From contig NZ_FOXH01000001.1 in assembly GCF_900115665.1 (NCBI RefSeq), forward strand, positions 615,777-679,776: a stretch of DNA of 64,000 nucleotides, given 5' to 3'. The notes below the pieces were generated by a model, which saw only the letters and a list, made by a program, of their open reading frames with translations, was not told where the DNA came from and ran no database searches. Made by a program: the position numbers and the translations under genes. Below, one piece after another: positions 53,554-62,707 of the stretch. The DNA comes from Pseudarcicella hirudinis. Its GTDB lineage: Bacteria; Bacteroidota; Bacteroidia; Cytophagales; Spirosomataceae. Each line of letters begins with the position of its first letter. The first letter of the stretch is position 1.

Positions 53554-53625
53554 TTAATAAGAAATATGGATAAATATCTGCATTCTTAGTCGCAGAAAGC
53601 TTCTGTGAATTACAAAATCCATAAA

Positions 53626-53655
53626 AAAACCCGATAAATTTCTTTATCGGGTTTT
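53626..53655. terminator. Terminator hairpin
   Basis: AAAACCCGATAAA pairs with TTTATCGGGTTTT around a four-base loop. It lies just after the desaturase gene (minus strand). Confidence 0.85.
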
Positions 53656-53674
53656 ATAAGATTTTTGCTGTATA

Positions 53675-54436
53675 TCAGAATTTTGCGTCAGCAGGCTTGA
53701 TATTCGGCTTAATAATTCTCGTCCAGGTTAATAATTTGATTACCGGATAAGTAGGGTCAAATTCGTACCATTTAGAAGCAAAATTTGAGTTATTTGGCAA
53801 TTTATGGTGGTTATTCTGGAATAATTCCCCCATCATTAAAAGGTCAAATACTAAAGAGTTTTTAGATTGGTCGTTGTTATCATGGTTCTGATAGCCATAT
53901 TTATGGCCAGACCAGTTAACAATCGCTCCGTGAACAGGTCCCATCAGAAAGTGAACCGGAAGCAGGAAGAAAAATGCCCAATGCATGTCAAAATATACAA
54001 AAGCAACGATATAAAACAAAGAATAGAAAACACCCCAACCGATTCTTGAAATCCATGAATCTCCTAATTTCTCAATAGTTTCAGAAAAAGGGTAGTTGTG
54101 GTCAAAACGCTCTTCAACTTTAGATCTGTTGTTTAAAACTGCGTTATAAATATCTTTAGTCTTCCACATCATCGTAAAAACGTTTGAACTGAAATGCGGA
54201 GAGTGCGGATCTTTTTCTGTATCAGAGAAAGCATGGTGCATTCTGTGAAGAATAGCATAAGCTCTCGGGCTCAAATAAGAAGATCCCTGCGAAAGATAGG
54301 TCAAGAAATAGAAAAACTTTTCCCAAAATTTGCTCATGGTAAACATCTTATGAGCAGAATATCGGTGTAAGAAGAACGTCTGGCTGAACAAGGATAAATA
54401 CCAGTGAAAAATGAAAGCGGGAAGTACTAAGTACAT
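53675..54436 (-). CDS. Acyl-CoA/fatty acid desaturase
   Basis: The 253-residue protein has three histidine boxes of membrane desaturases: HRYSAH, HRMHHAFSD (HxxHH) and NNHHKLP (HxxHH-like, preceded by QN). Four TM segments are visible. It introduces double bonds into fatty acyl chains with a di-iron centre. At 253 residues it is near the short end for stearoyl-CoA-type desaturases. It is monocistronic. Confidence 0.88.
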   Translation of the reverse strand: MYLVLPAFIFHWYLSLFSQTFFLHRYSAHKMFTMSKFWEKFFYFLTYLSQGSSYLSPRAYAILHRMHHAFSDTEKDPHSPHFSSNVFTMMWKTKDIYNAVLNNRSKVEERFDHNYPFSETIEKLGDSWISRIGWGVFYSLFYIVAFVYFDMHWAFFFLLPVHFLMGPVHGAIVNWSGHKYGYQNHDNNDQSKNSLVFDLLMMGELFQNNHHKLPNNSNFASKWYEFDPTYPVIKLLTWTRIIKPNIKPADAKF

Positions 54437-54581
54437 CGTTTAATAATTTGATTAGTTAATTAATACTGCAAAGTTACAAAATAAACTTAATTTAGGGATG
54501 GTAAGTTTCCATTGATAATAATTTTATGACATTTGTCATACATTTTATTAATCTTTTTTCTTTATCCCGTACTCATTTTCA

Positions 54582-55304
54582 CTAATAGGCAGATGTTGCA
54601 TAAGAAATCAGGTTTGCGCCCATTCTCAAAGCCAGCTGCCGGATTGCTTCCGGATCATTATAAACAGACTGATCTTCCCATCCATTTCCCAGATCGCATT
54701 CGTAGGAATAAAAACAAACCAGTTTTCCCTGGTATATCAGTCCAAATCCCTGAGGGGCTTTGTTATCATGTTCATGGACCTTTGGCAGTCCGTTTGTAAA
54801 TTTAAATTTCTGACTGTAAATCGGATGATTGAAAGGTAGCTCTACAAAATTCAGCTCAGGAAAAACCTTTTTCATTTCTCTGCGGATGAATTTATCGAGA
54901 CCATAATTGTCATCAATGTGTAAAAATCCTCCGGAAATAAGGTATTTTCTGAGATTTGCAGCTTCTGCATCTGTAAATACAATATTCCCATGACCTGTTA
55001 AATGCACAAAAGGATAAGTAAATAATTCCGGGCTTCCCGGCTCTACAATATCTTCTTCTGCAAATATGTTGGTTCTGAGATTTGAATTACAGAATTTAAT
55101 CAGATTTCCCAATGAGGTTTTATTACAATACCAATCTCCCCCGCCGCCGTATTTCATTTTTGCAATTTTGAAAGAAGGTTGAGCATTCAGACCAAAAGAT
55201 ACCCATAAAAGTAGAATAGAGCCGATTATTACTCCTTTTTTCAGAAAAGGTAATCCGGAAGCATTGCTCAGAGCGGTTAGGTTTGTCAGATTGATAAAGT
55301 TCAT
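54582..55304 (-). CDS. DUF4159 domain protein, exported
   Basis: The 240-residue protein begins with a signal segment (about 20-42). The DUF4159 domain follows, with YGGGGDWYCNKTSLGNLIKF, FVHLTGHGNIVFTDAEA and GGFLHIDDNYGLD. The family has an unresolved glutamine-amidotransferase-like fold. It overlaps rsmE by four bases, so they share a transcript. Confidence 0.85.
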   Translation of the reverse strand: MNFINLTNLTALSNASGLPFLKKGVIIGSILLLWVSFGLNAQPSFKIAKMKYGGGGDWYCNKTSLGNLIKFCNSNLRTNIFAEEDIVEPGSPELFTYPFVHLTGHGNIVFTDAEAANLRKYLISGGFLHIDDNYGLDKFIRREMKKVFPELNFVELPFNHPIYSQKFKFTNGLPKVHEHDNKAPQGFGLIYQGKLVCFYSYECDLGNGWEDQSVYNDPEAIRQLALRMGANLISYATSAY

Positions 55305-56005
55305 TGATTCACAAGATTTAAGGTGTGGCAGGCCACAATTCCTGCCGTTTCTGTTCTAAGTCTGCTTTCGCCCAAACTAACCGGATTAAAGCCGGAGGCA
55401 ATTGCCTGGCTGATTTCTTCTTTGGAAAAATCTCCCTCCGGGCCGATCAGAATGCAGTATTTTTCTTTGGTTTTAATTTCATGTTGAAGCAGTTTCCTTT
55501 CAGATTCCTCCAAATGTGCAATAAATTTCTGTACACCGGAAAAGTCATCAGATTTCAGAAATTGTTCAAACCGAACCATTTCATTCAGTTTTGGCAGGAA
55601 CGCCTTCAGAGACTGCTTCATCGCTCCGATGGCTATTTTTTCAATTCTGGCTATCTTAATTTCCTTCCTTTCTGAATAACGACTCTGCAGAAAAGAAATT
55701 TCATCAACTCCTATTTCCACACATTTTTCAACCATCCATTCTATCCTGTCCAGGTTTTTAGTCGGGGCAATGGCAATATGAATATAAAAATCTCTTTTCC
55801 CGAACTCAGGAAATTCCTCTAAAATTCTAAGCTCGCATCTTTTTTCATGCGCATTCGAAACCTGAGTTTTAAAATAGCCTCCTTTCCCGTCCACCACATA
55901 TAAAAGATCCCCGGCAGTCAGTCTCAATACTTTAATAGCATGCCGGGACTCTTCTTCAGAGAGTTTCAGGGTATTTTTAATATCAGGTTCGTAAAAAATA
56001 TTCAT
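55301..56005 (-). CDS. rsmE: 16S rRNA (uracil1498-N3)-methyltransferase
   Basis: The 234-residue SPOUT enzyme has an N-terminal PUA-like domain (SRHAIKVLRLTAGD) and the SAM-binding knot with CILIGPEGDFSKEE and SLGESRLRTETAGIVA. It methylates U1498 of 16S rRNA. It is first in a two-gene operon. Confidence 0.93.
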   Translation of the reverse strand: MNIFYEPDIKNTLKLSEEESRHAIKVLRLTAGDLLYVVDGKGGYFKTQVSNAHEKRCELRILEEFPEFGKRDFYIHIAIAPTKNLDRIEWMVEKCVEIGVDEISFLQSRYSERKEIKIARIEKIAIGAMKQSLKAFLPKLNEMVRFEQFLKSDDFSGVQKFIAHLEESERKLLQHEIKTKEKYCILIGPEGDFSKEEISQAIASGFNPVSLGESRLRTETAGIVACHTLNLVNQ

Positions 56006-56097
56006 ATTTGAAAAGCAGACAATTTTCAGGCCGAGTTTCAGGTCAAAAATTATAATTTCTTACTGAAAATACCCAAAATCATTTTCGATTTAACACA

Positions 56098-56142
56098 AAA
56101 ATAGGGTAAATGCTGCCATTTGGCTTAACATCTACCCTATTT
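56098..56142. terminator. Terminator hairpin
   Basis: AAATAGGGTA pairs with TACCCTATTT across a 25-base loop just after the acidic-protein gene (minus strand). Confidence 0.6.
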
Positions 56143-56151
56143 AAAAAGATA

Positions 56152-56709
56152 TTATTCTTCTTCAGACTTGAAAGAATAAAGTGTCTTATCCAGTTTAACT
56201 GTTCCGGCGTTAAATTCTTTGACAAATTTTTCTATCACATCGTCATCTATTTCGTCAACATTCAGAGCTACGTCCAATCCGATACCATAATCAAAATCAG
56301 CATCTAATTCAATATGCTCCTGAACCTTGATTTCTTCAGTTTCTTCAAGCTCTTCAATAAATTCAAGAATCATCACTTCCACTTCTTCGTCCAAAGCTTC
56401 GTTGGCCTGATAAGTCTCGTCACGGTTTTCGATCGGGATATACAAAGGAAAAGCCTTAATTGCTTTCTGCTCTGCGGCTTCGTAAACCAAACTTCCGTGA
56501 TGAAGTCTCAAAGTGTAGATCACGCAATCATATATTACTTCTTTCCCCTCATATTGACCGATAAAATGAATATGGGCAAATTCTTCGCCATTTGGTTCGT
56601 TAAGGTCTTCATCTTCAAAATACATGAAAGATTGTTCGCTTTCGGCACATTCTTTCTTTAATATTTGGATTTCTTCAGGGTCGAAACCCAGGTTTTTTTT
56701 GGTTGTCAT
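56152..56709 (-). CDS. Acidic protein of unknown function
   Basis: From ATG 56709 the protein has about 185 residues, very rich in Glu and Asp, particularly after residue 100. The N-terminal half alternates strands and helices (HIHFIGQYEGKEVIYDCVIY). No family is recognised. The absence of a signal peptide suggests a cytoplasmic protein. It is monocistronic with a terminator behind it. Confidence 0.65.
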   Translation of the reverse strand: MTTKKNLGFDPEEIQILKKECAESEQSFMYFEDEDLNEPNGEEFAHIHFIGQYEGKEVIYDCVIYTLRLHHGSLVYEAAEQKAIKAFPLYIPIENRDETYQANEALDEEVEVMILEFIEELEETEEIKVQEHIELDADFDYGIGLDVALNVDEIDDDVIEKFVKEFNAGTVKLDKTLYSFKSEEE

Positions 56710-56843
56710 AATCAATAATTATTGGGAAATTTTGGGAAGAATCGTTGTTTGCAACCTTTAAATGGGATAGTGTTCGAAACAAATAAAAATCCAATACACC
56801 TAATTGACTTCCTCTTTACTCAAATAAAGCCCAAATATAAGAC

Positions 56844-56874
56844 AAAAGCCCATCATTTTAATTGATGGGCTTTT
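56844..56874. terminator. Terminator hairpin after glnN
   Basis: AAAAGCCCATCA pairs with TGATGGGCTTTT around a seven-base loop, 11 nt beyond the end of the GSIII gene. Confidence 0.85.
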
Positions 56875-56884
56875 AAAATTCTGA

Positions 56885-59092
56885 TTATCTGATTAACAAT
56901 AATTCACGATATTTTGGAAGCGGCCACTCATCATCATCTACAATCAGTTCCAGTTTATCGACATTGTAACGGATGTCCTCAAAGTAATTTTTAACCTTTG
57001 TACCGTATAATGCTGCTCTTGTGGCAAGGTCCTCCACTTCATTAGCATCTTTACGGGCTTCAGTCATTTCATCTACCAGGCGTGAAATTTTTGAAGTATG
57101 CTCAGAAATTCTCTTGATTAACTCAATTGTCGGCTCAAAATACTGAGGATCAATCCCGATTTCTTTTTGTCCTTTTACGTTTTCTACAAGCTGAGTCTGG
57201 TATTTCAATGAAGTTGAAACAATATGGTTAATAGCCATATCACCAATTACACGTGATTCGATCTGTACTTTTTTAATGTAATTTTCAAGTTCGATTTCGT
57301 AACGTGCGTGCATTTCTGCCTCATTGAAAATGCCGTATTTCGTAAATAACTCAATTGAAGCAGGGCGAACATATACGCCTAATGCCTCAGGAGTTGTTCT
57401 CAGGTTAGAAAGACCACGTTGCGCAGCTTCTTCTACCCATTCATCTGAATAACCGTTGCCTTCAAAACGGATGCTTTTAGAAATTTTTACATATTTCTTC
57501 AATACTTCCATAATGGCAAGTTCTTTCTTCACACCCTTTTCGAGAATAGCATCAACCTCTTCTCTGAACTGGAATAACTGATGTGCTACAATAGTATTAA
57601 GGATAGTCATCGGAGAAGCAGAGTTTGCAGATGATCCTACAGCTCTGAACTCAAATTTATTTCCTGTAAATGCAAAAGGAGAAGTACGGTTACGGTCAGT
57701 ATTATCTAAAAGCAATGATGGAATTTTGTTGATTCCAAGCTTAAGATAAACATTATCTCCTTTTTCAAGTTTAATATCATTCAGATCCTTCATTCCTTCC
57801 AGATCATCCAATACTCTGCTCATTGTAGAGCCAAGGAAGGCAGAAACAATTGCAGGAGGAGCTTCGTTTGCACCCAGACGATGTTCATTACCTGCTGTAG
57901 CGATAGAAGCTCTCAATAAGTCAGCATTGTCAAAAACAGCCTTCACAACATTCACAAAGAATGTCAGAAAGCGAAGATTTTCCTTAGGTTTTGAAGAAGG
58001 TCCTAATAAATTGATTCCTGTATCAGTACTTAAAGACCAGTTATTATGCTTTCCGGAACCGTTGATTCCTGCAAATGGTTTTTCATGAAAAAGAACTTTC
58101 AGTTTATGTTTTGAAGCAACTTTCGTCATCAAATCCATCAATAAAGCATTGTGATCACAGGCAAGATTGGCTTCTTCAAATGTCGGGGCAACTTCAAACT
58201 GTGCCGGAGCTACCTCATTATGACGTGTTCTCACCGGAAGTCCTAATCTCATAGCTTCCAGTTCAAAATCTACCATAAAGGCATTAACTCTTGGAGGAAT
58301 AGAACCGAAATAATGGTCTTCCAATTGCTGTCCTTTTGCCGGCGCATGACCAAATACAGTTCTTCCAGCCATCATAAGGTCTGGTCTGGCATTGAAAAGT
58401 GCTTCGTCAACCAGAAAATATTCCTGTTCCGCACCTAATGTCGGACTTACTTTCGTTACGTCACGGTTAAAATATTCTTTTACAACAGCTGTGGCAGCTT
58501 TGTCAATCAATTCAATTGATTTAAGTAAAGGCGTTTTATAATCTAACGCTTCTCCTGTATATGAAACAAATACGGAAGGAATACATAGTGTAGCAGTACC
58601 GGCTACATTTTCCATAATAAATGCCGGAGAAGACGGATCCCAGCCTGTATAACCACGGGCTTCAAAAGTAGAACGGATACCGCCATTAGGGAAAGATGAA
58701 GCATCAGGTTCCTGCTGTACCAAAGCAGAGCCTTTGAATTTCTCAATAGCTTTTCCTGAACCAGGAACAATATCAAAGAAAGCATCATGCTTTTCTGCTG
58801 TAGCTCCGGTTAATGGCTGAAACCAGTGCGTATAGTGAGTTGCACCTTTGGATATAGCCCAGGATTTCATAGCGGCAGACACCTCATCCGCTGCATCTCT
58901 GTCAACTTTAGAGCCGGTCTGAATGGCTGTATTTATTTTTAAATAGGCTTCCGGGGAGAGCAAAGAACGCATAACCTCATCATTGAAGGTCATACTTCCA
59001 TAATACTCCGCGACTTTCTCAGTCGGTAACTTTACAGGAACAGTTGTGCGTGTCTGCGCCTGTTCGAGGGCTTTAAATCTTGCTATTGCCAT
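56885..59092 (-). CDS. glnN: Glutamine synthetase type III
   Basis: The 735-residue protein has the size and marks of GSIII. An N-terminal GSIII-specific region is followed by LGAEQEYFLVDE, RTRHNEVAPAQFEVAP, GSGKHNNWSLSTD, AGNEHRLGANEAPPA and FRAVGSSANSASPM. It makes glutamine from glutamate, ammonia and ATP. A different class of glutamine synthetase (GSII) is encoded divergently just beyond a 550-bp gap. Confidence 0.95.
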   Translation of the reverse strand: MAIARFKALEQAQTRTTVPVKLPTEKVAEYYGSMTFNDEVMRSLLSPEAYLKINTAIQTGSKVDRDAADEVSAAMKSWAISKGATHYTHWFQPLTGATAEKHDAFFDIVPGSGKAIEKFKGSALVQQEPDASSFPNGGIRSTFEARGYTGWDPSSPAFIMENVAGTATLCIPSVFVSYTGEALDYKTPLLKSIELIDKAATAVVKEYFNRDVTKVSPTLGAEQEYFLVDEALFNARPDLMMAGRTVFGHAPAKGQQLEDHYFGSIPPRVNAFMVDFELEAMRLGLPVRTRHNEVAPAQFEVAPTFEEANLACDHNALLMDLMTKVASKHKLKVLFHEKPFAGINGSGKHNNWSLSTDTGINLLGPSSKPKENLRFLTFFVNVVKAVFDNADLLRASIATAGNEHRLGANEAPPAIVSAFLGSTMSRVLDDLEGMKDLNDIKLEKGDNVYLKLGINKIPSLLLDNTDRNRTSPFAFTGNKFEFRAVGSSANSASPMTILNTIVAHQLFQFREEVDAILEKGVKKELAIMEVLKKYVKISKSIRFEGNGYSDEWVEEAAQRGLSNLRTTPEALGVYVRPASIELFTKYGIFNEAEMHARYEIELENYIKKVQIESRVIGDMAINHIVSTSLKYQTQLVENVKGQKEIGIDPQYFEPTIELIKRISEHTSKISRLVDEMTEARKDANEVEDLATRAALYGTKVKNYFEDIRYNVDKLELIVDDDEWPLPKYRELLLIR

Positions 59093-59642
59093 TCTCTAAT
59101 CAATGAATTGTGAAACAAATTCTAAAGGTAATACGCTAAGTCTCAGTCACCTGATTCCGGCATTCAAAACATAATCTATTATGAATATAAAGGAAATTTT
59201 CAAAAAAAGGCTTCCTGAGGCTTAAAAACACAATAAAAGTAGTTCATTTTTTACTTTTTCAAATAATTGGCCTTTAAAATTTAAGAAAAATACCTAAAAA
59301 AAATAATTACCAAACCAAAGTTGCTTTAGTAAATACACCTAGAAGACAGGCTTCAAATACCTTTTCAAAGAAAAAATTATACTTAAACAAGAACTTTTAA
59401 TATTCTTTGGCAAAAACTTGTTTTTGTGAAATTATAAGCTGTAAATTTGAAAAAGACAAAAGAAAATTTCTTGTATTACCAAAACACAAGTTTTTTATCT
59501 AAGTTAGATACTTTAAAATAGGTAAATGTTAAAAAAAAGCACTGTTTTTCATTTTTTTTTGCATTTTTAAAGAAAACTACCTTAAATTTGTCCCATAATT
59601 TAATGAAAAGTTAACCCCATTATAAAATTCTGTTACAAAATC
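59093..59642. other. Intergenic region between the two glutamine synthetase genes
   Basis: The 550-bp very AT-rich gap holds the divergent promoters of GSIII and GSII. A matching promoter for the GSII gene is listed separately. A second -7-type box (TAAATTTG, 59442-59449) lies further upstream. No small gene or clear repeat is seen. Confidence 0.5.
59558..59590 (+). promoter_or_regulatory. Bacteroidota-type promoter of the GSII gene
   Basis: TTTG (59558-59561) and TAAATTTG (59583-59590) are separated by 21 bp. The ATG lies 52 nt downstream of the -7 box. Confidence 0.6.
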
Positions 59643-60656
59643 ATGGCAAAAGCTAAACTTGAGTACATTTGGCTAGATGGTTACAAACCAACACAAAGCC
59701 TCCGCAGCAAGACTAAAATTGAAAACAATTTCAGTGGAAAATTAGAAGATTGCGATATGTGGTCTTTTGATGGTTCTTCTACAGAGCAAGCACCTGGCGG
59801 ATCTTCAGACTGTTTGTTAAAGCCTGTGTTCATTTGTCCGGATCCTGCTCGTAAAGAGGGATACTTAGTCATGTGTGAAGTATTGAATTCTGACGGAACT
59901 CCTCACGAAACCAATGGTCGCGCTACTATCGAAGATGATGATAACGATTTCTGGTTCGGATTCGAACAAGAATACTTCCTTTGGAATACTGAAACTAACA
60001 AACCATTAGGTTTCCCTTCAAATGGATATCCTGCACCACAAGGACAATATTATTGTTCAGTTGGAGCGCAGAATGCTTTCGGCAGAGAAATTGTTGAGGA
60101 TCACCTTGACATCTGTCTTGAAGCAGGTTTGAACGTTGAAGGTATTAATGCTGAGGTTGCTGCCGGTCAGTGGGAATTCCAGATCTTCGCTAAAGGTGCG
60201 AAAGAAGCTGGTGACCAAATCTGGATTGCACGTTATTTGTTGGAAAGATCAGGTGAGAAATACGGCGTATCTATCAACTGGCATTGTAAACCACTTGGTA
60301 ATACAGACTGGAACGGTTCCGGAATGCATGCTAACTTCTCTAACACTGCTCTACGTACAGCAGGTAAGAAAGAAACTTATGACATCATTTGTCAGGCATT
60401 CGCTCCATATGTAAAAGAACATATCGAAGTTTATGGTGCTGATAACCATTTACGTTTGACTGGTAAACACGAAACTCAGGCTATCGATCAATTCTCTTAC
60501 GGAGTTTCTGACCGTGGTGCATCAATTCGTATTCCAATCGCTGCAGTTGAAAAAGGTTGGAAAGGATGGTTGGAAGACCGTCGTCCTAACTCTGCGGCTG
60601 ATCCATATAAAGTTGCAGCTCGTATTATTAAAACAGTTAAAACTGCTAAAATCTAA
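59643..60656 (+). CDS. Glutamine synthetase type II (eukaryotic-like)
   Basis: The 337-residue protein is of GSII type: short N-terminal beta-grasp (AKLEYIWLDGYKPT), DGSSTEQAPGGSSD, GFEQEYFLW, EVAAGQWEFQIF, NWHCKPLGNTDWNGSGMHANFS, (key part GSGMHANFS), and DRGASIRIP. At about 340 residues it is much shorter than GSI or GSIII. GSII enzymes are known from eukaryotes and some bacteria. It has its own promoter and terminator. Confidence 0.93.
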   Translation: MAKAKLEYIWLDGYKPTQSLRSKTKIENNFSGKLEDCDMWSFDGSSTEQAPGGSSDCLLKPVFICPDPARKEGYLVMCEVLNSDGTPHETNGRATIEDDDNDFWFGFEQEYFLWNTETNKPLGFPSNGYPAPQGQYYCSVGAQNAFGREIVEDHLDICLEAGLNVEGINAEVAAGQWEFQIFAKGAKEAGDQIWIARYLLERSGEKYGVSINWHCKPLGNTDWNGSGMHANFSNTALRTAGKKETYDIICQAFAPYVKEHIEVYGADNHLRLTGKHETQAIDQFSYGVSDRGASIRIPIAAVEKGWKGWLEDRRPNSAADPYKVAARIIKTVKTAKI

Positions 60657-60676
60657 TTTTACGAAATTATCTGCTG

Positions 60677-60710
60677 AAAATGGCTCTTATCATCTGGTAA
60701 GAGCCATTTT
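60677..60710 (+). terminator. Intrinsic terminator after GSII
   Basis: AAAATGGCTCTTA pairs with TAAGAGCCATTTT around an eight-base loop, followed by a T-rich tract. Confidence 0.85.
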
Positions 60711-60770
60711 TATTTTACAGCATTTCCCTCTAATCTTTCTTTTATGAAAATCTCATGAAGATATTATCCA

Positions 60771-60778
60771 TAACTTTG
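60771..60778 (+). promoter_or_regulatory. Putative -7 box of the LtaS-like gene
   Basis: TAACTTTG matches TAnnTTTG and lies 14 nt before the ATG. No good -33 match is seen. Confidence 0.4.
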
Positions 60779-60792
60779 CAAAAAAAATTCAG

Positions 60793-62631
60793 ATGCAGAG
60801 ACGATTGCTATTCCTACTTCAATATTATTCACTTTGGTTGATCTATTTCCTGTTAGCCAAAATTTTGTTCTTATTTTATCACCTGACTAAGACAAGCGAA
60901 CTGGATAGCCTTACGATTTTGGGTATATTCTGGCATGGGATTAAGTTAGATCTTTCTTTTTCTGCTTATTTTTCTGTTATTCCGTTTCTACTTTTCCCTG
61001 TTTTTAACACCCTTAAAATTGATAAATTCAACCTCATATTCTTAAAAATCTATACTGCTGCCTGTCTGGTTTTTTCCGGATTTATCATTATAGCTGACCT
61101 CGAACTTTACAGAAACTGGGGCTTCCGGATCGATGCAACACCTTTAATGTATATTAATCATCCCAGGGAAATGGCTGCCTCTGCCGGAGCATCCCCCCTT
61201 TTTCTTTTAGTTAGTCTTTTACTGTTCTTACTTATCAGTAGTTTTCTGGTTTTCAATAGATTTATCAATCACCTTAAGGCATTTGATTCTTATCATAAAT
61301 GGTATTTTTTCCCGATCGGAATATTCCTTGCTTCAGTACTTATTATTCCAATCAGAGGAGGTTTTCAGCTATCTCCGGTTAACCAAAGTACTGTTTATTT
61401 TTCAAATATTCCTTTTGCTAATCATGCGGCGATCAACCCGCTCTGGAATTTTTTCGATTCCGTAGTAAACAAAACTGCTGAAAGTGAAAATCCTTTTATT
61501 TATTTCAGTAAAAAAGAGGCAAAATCAGTTGTTGACTCTCTCTTTTCTGAAAAAAGCACTACGACACTGCAGGTTTTGAATACTGACAGACCCAATGTAC
61601 TCATTATTACCTGGGAAAGTTTAACAGCAAAGGCATTTTCCAAAACCGGAGGGCTGAGTAATGTACTTCCGGAATTAGCTCAACTTTCAGACGAAGGTAT
61701 TTTATTTAAACAGTGCTTTGCAAGCGGCGATCGCTCTGATAAAGGCCTGATTGCTGTTTTGAGCGGTTATCCGGCTCAGCCGATTACAAGTATTATGACT
61801 ATGCCTAAAAAGACAGCAAAATTGCCTGTTCTCAGCAAAGATTTCAGAAAAGCCGGGTATTCAACAGCCTGGTATTATGGCGGAGAACCGGAGTTTGCCA
61901 ATATAAAATCATATATGCTCAACGGACAGTTCGACAAGCTGGTTACCAAAAATGATTTTAATCAGGAAGACATGCAGAATACCCGCTGGGGAGCAGATGA
62001 CCATGTAGTTTTTAACAGATTATTACATGATTTAGGTACATACCAGAAACCTTTTTTCGTCAATTATTTTACCTTAAGCAGCCATGAACCATTTATCGTT
62101 CCCATGAAAACGGTTATAAAAGGTGACGATGAAAAAAGCATGTTCCTGAATGCTTTACATTATACAGATAAAAGCCTTGGTGATTTTATCAGAAAAGCAA
62201 AGGAACAAAACTGGTGGAAAAATACGTTGGTAGTGATTATAGCAGATCATGGCCATCCTCTTCCTGAAAATCCCTTAAAACCAAATAATTTTCATATTCC
62301 GATGCTGTGGCTCGGTGGTGCGTTAAAAGAAAAAGGGATAGTTATCGATAAAATTGTTTCACAGAATGATTTAGCCAGGACTTTACTGAACCAGGTACAT
62401 CTTGACAGCAGGGAATATATCTGGTCAAAAGATATTTTCAGTAAAGATACCCATGAATTTGCCTATTTCGCATTTCATAATGGGTTTGGCTTAATACAAC
62501 CCGGGAAATGGTTTGTATTCGATAATGTAAGTAAACAAATTATTCAACAGGAAGGAGAGCCTTCAAAACAGGATATTTCAGCGGGTAAGGCTTTGGTGCA
62601 GAGTACATTTCAGGATTTTCTGGATAAATAA
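60793..62631 (+). CDS. LtaS-like sulfatase-fold membrane phosphotransferase
   Basis: The 612-residue protein has five TM helices in the first 190 residues and an extracytoplasmic alkaline-phosphatase-fold domain: NVLIITWESLTAKAF with the metal Glu, FASGDRSDKGLIA with the likely nucleophile near SDKG, TLSSHEPF, and IIADHGHPLP. It belongs to the LTA synthase/phosphoglycerol transferase superfamily. Bacteroidota lack lipoteichoic acid, so it probably adds phosphoglycerol or phosphoethanolamine groups to envelope glycans or lipids. It is monocistronic. Confidence 0.87.
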   Translation: MQRRLLFLLQYYSLWLIYFLLAKILFLFYHLTKTSELDSLTILGIFWHGIKLDLSFSAYFSVIPFLLFPVFNTLKIDKFNLIFLKIYTAACLVFSGFIIIADLELYRNWGFRIDATPLMYINHPREMAASAGASPLFLLVSLLLFLLISSFLVFNRFINHLKAFDSYHKWYFFPIGIFLASVLIIPIRGGFQLSPVNQSTVYFSNIPFANHAAINPLWNFFDSVVNKTAESENPFIYFSKKEAKSVVDSLFSEKSTTTLQVLNTDRPNVLIITWESLTAKAFSKTGGLSNVLPELAQLSDEGILFKQCFASGDRSDKGLIAVLSGYPAQPITSIMTMPKKTAKLPVLSKDFRKAGYSTAWYYGGEPEFANIKSYMLNGQFDKLVTKNDFNQEDMQNTRWGADDHVVFNRLLHDLGTYQKPFFVNYFTLSSHEPFIVPMKTVIKGDDEKSMFLNALHYTDKSLGDFIRKAKEQNWWKNTLVVIIADHGHPLPENPLKPNNFHIPMLWLGGALKEKGIVIDKIVSQNDLARTLLNQVHLDSREYIWSKDIFSKDTHEFAYFAFHNGFGLIQPGKWFVFDNVSKQIIQQEGEPSKQDISAGKALVQSTFQDFLDK

Positions 62632-62695
62632 GCCTTATTTTAAGCCCATTGAGCAAGGACAAGGTTCAAATCTTGTTTCTTGCGGCTTATTATTT

Positions 62696-62703
62696 TAATT
62701 TTG
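62696..62703 (+). promoter_or_regulatory. -7 box of mtaB, near-leaderless
   Basis: TAATTTTG fits TAnnTTTG. CTTG at 62672-62675 with a 20-bp spacer is a partial -33 match. The ATG begins 5 nt after the box, implying an almost leaderless mRNA. Confidence 0.5.
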
Positions 62704-62707
62704 CAGA

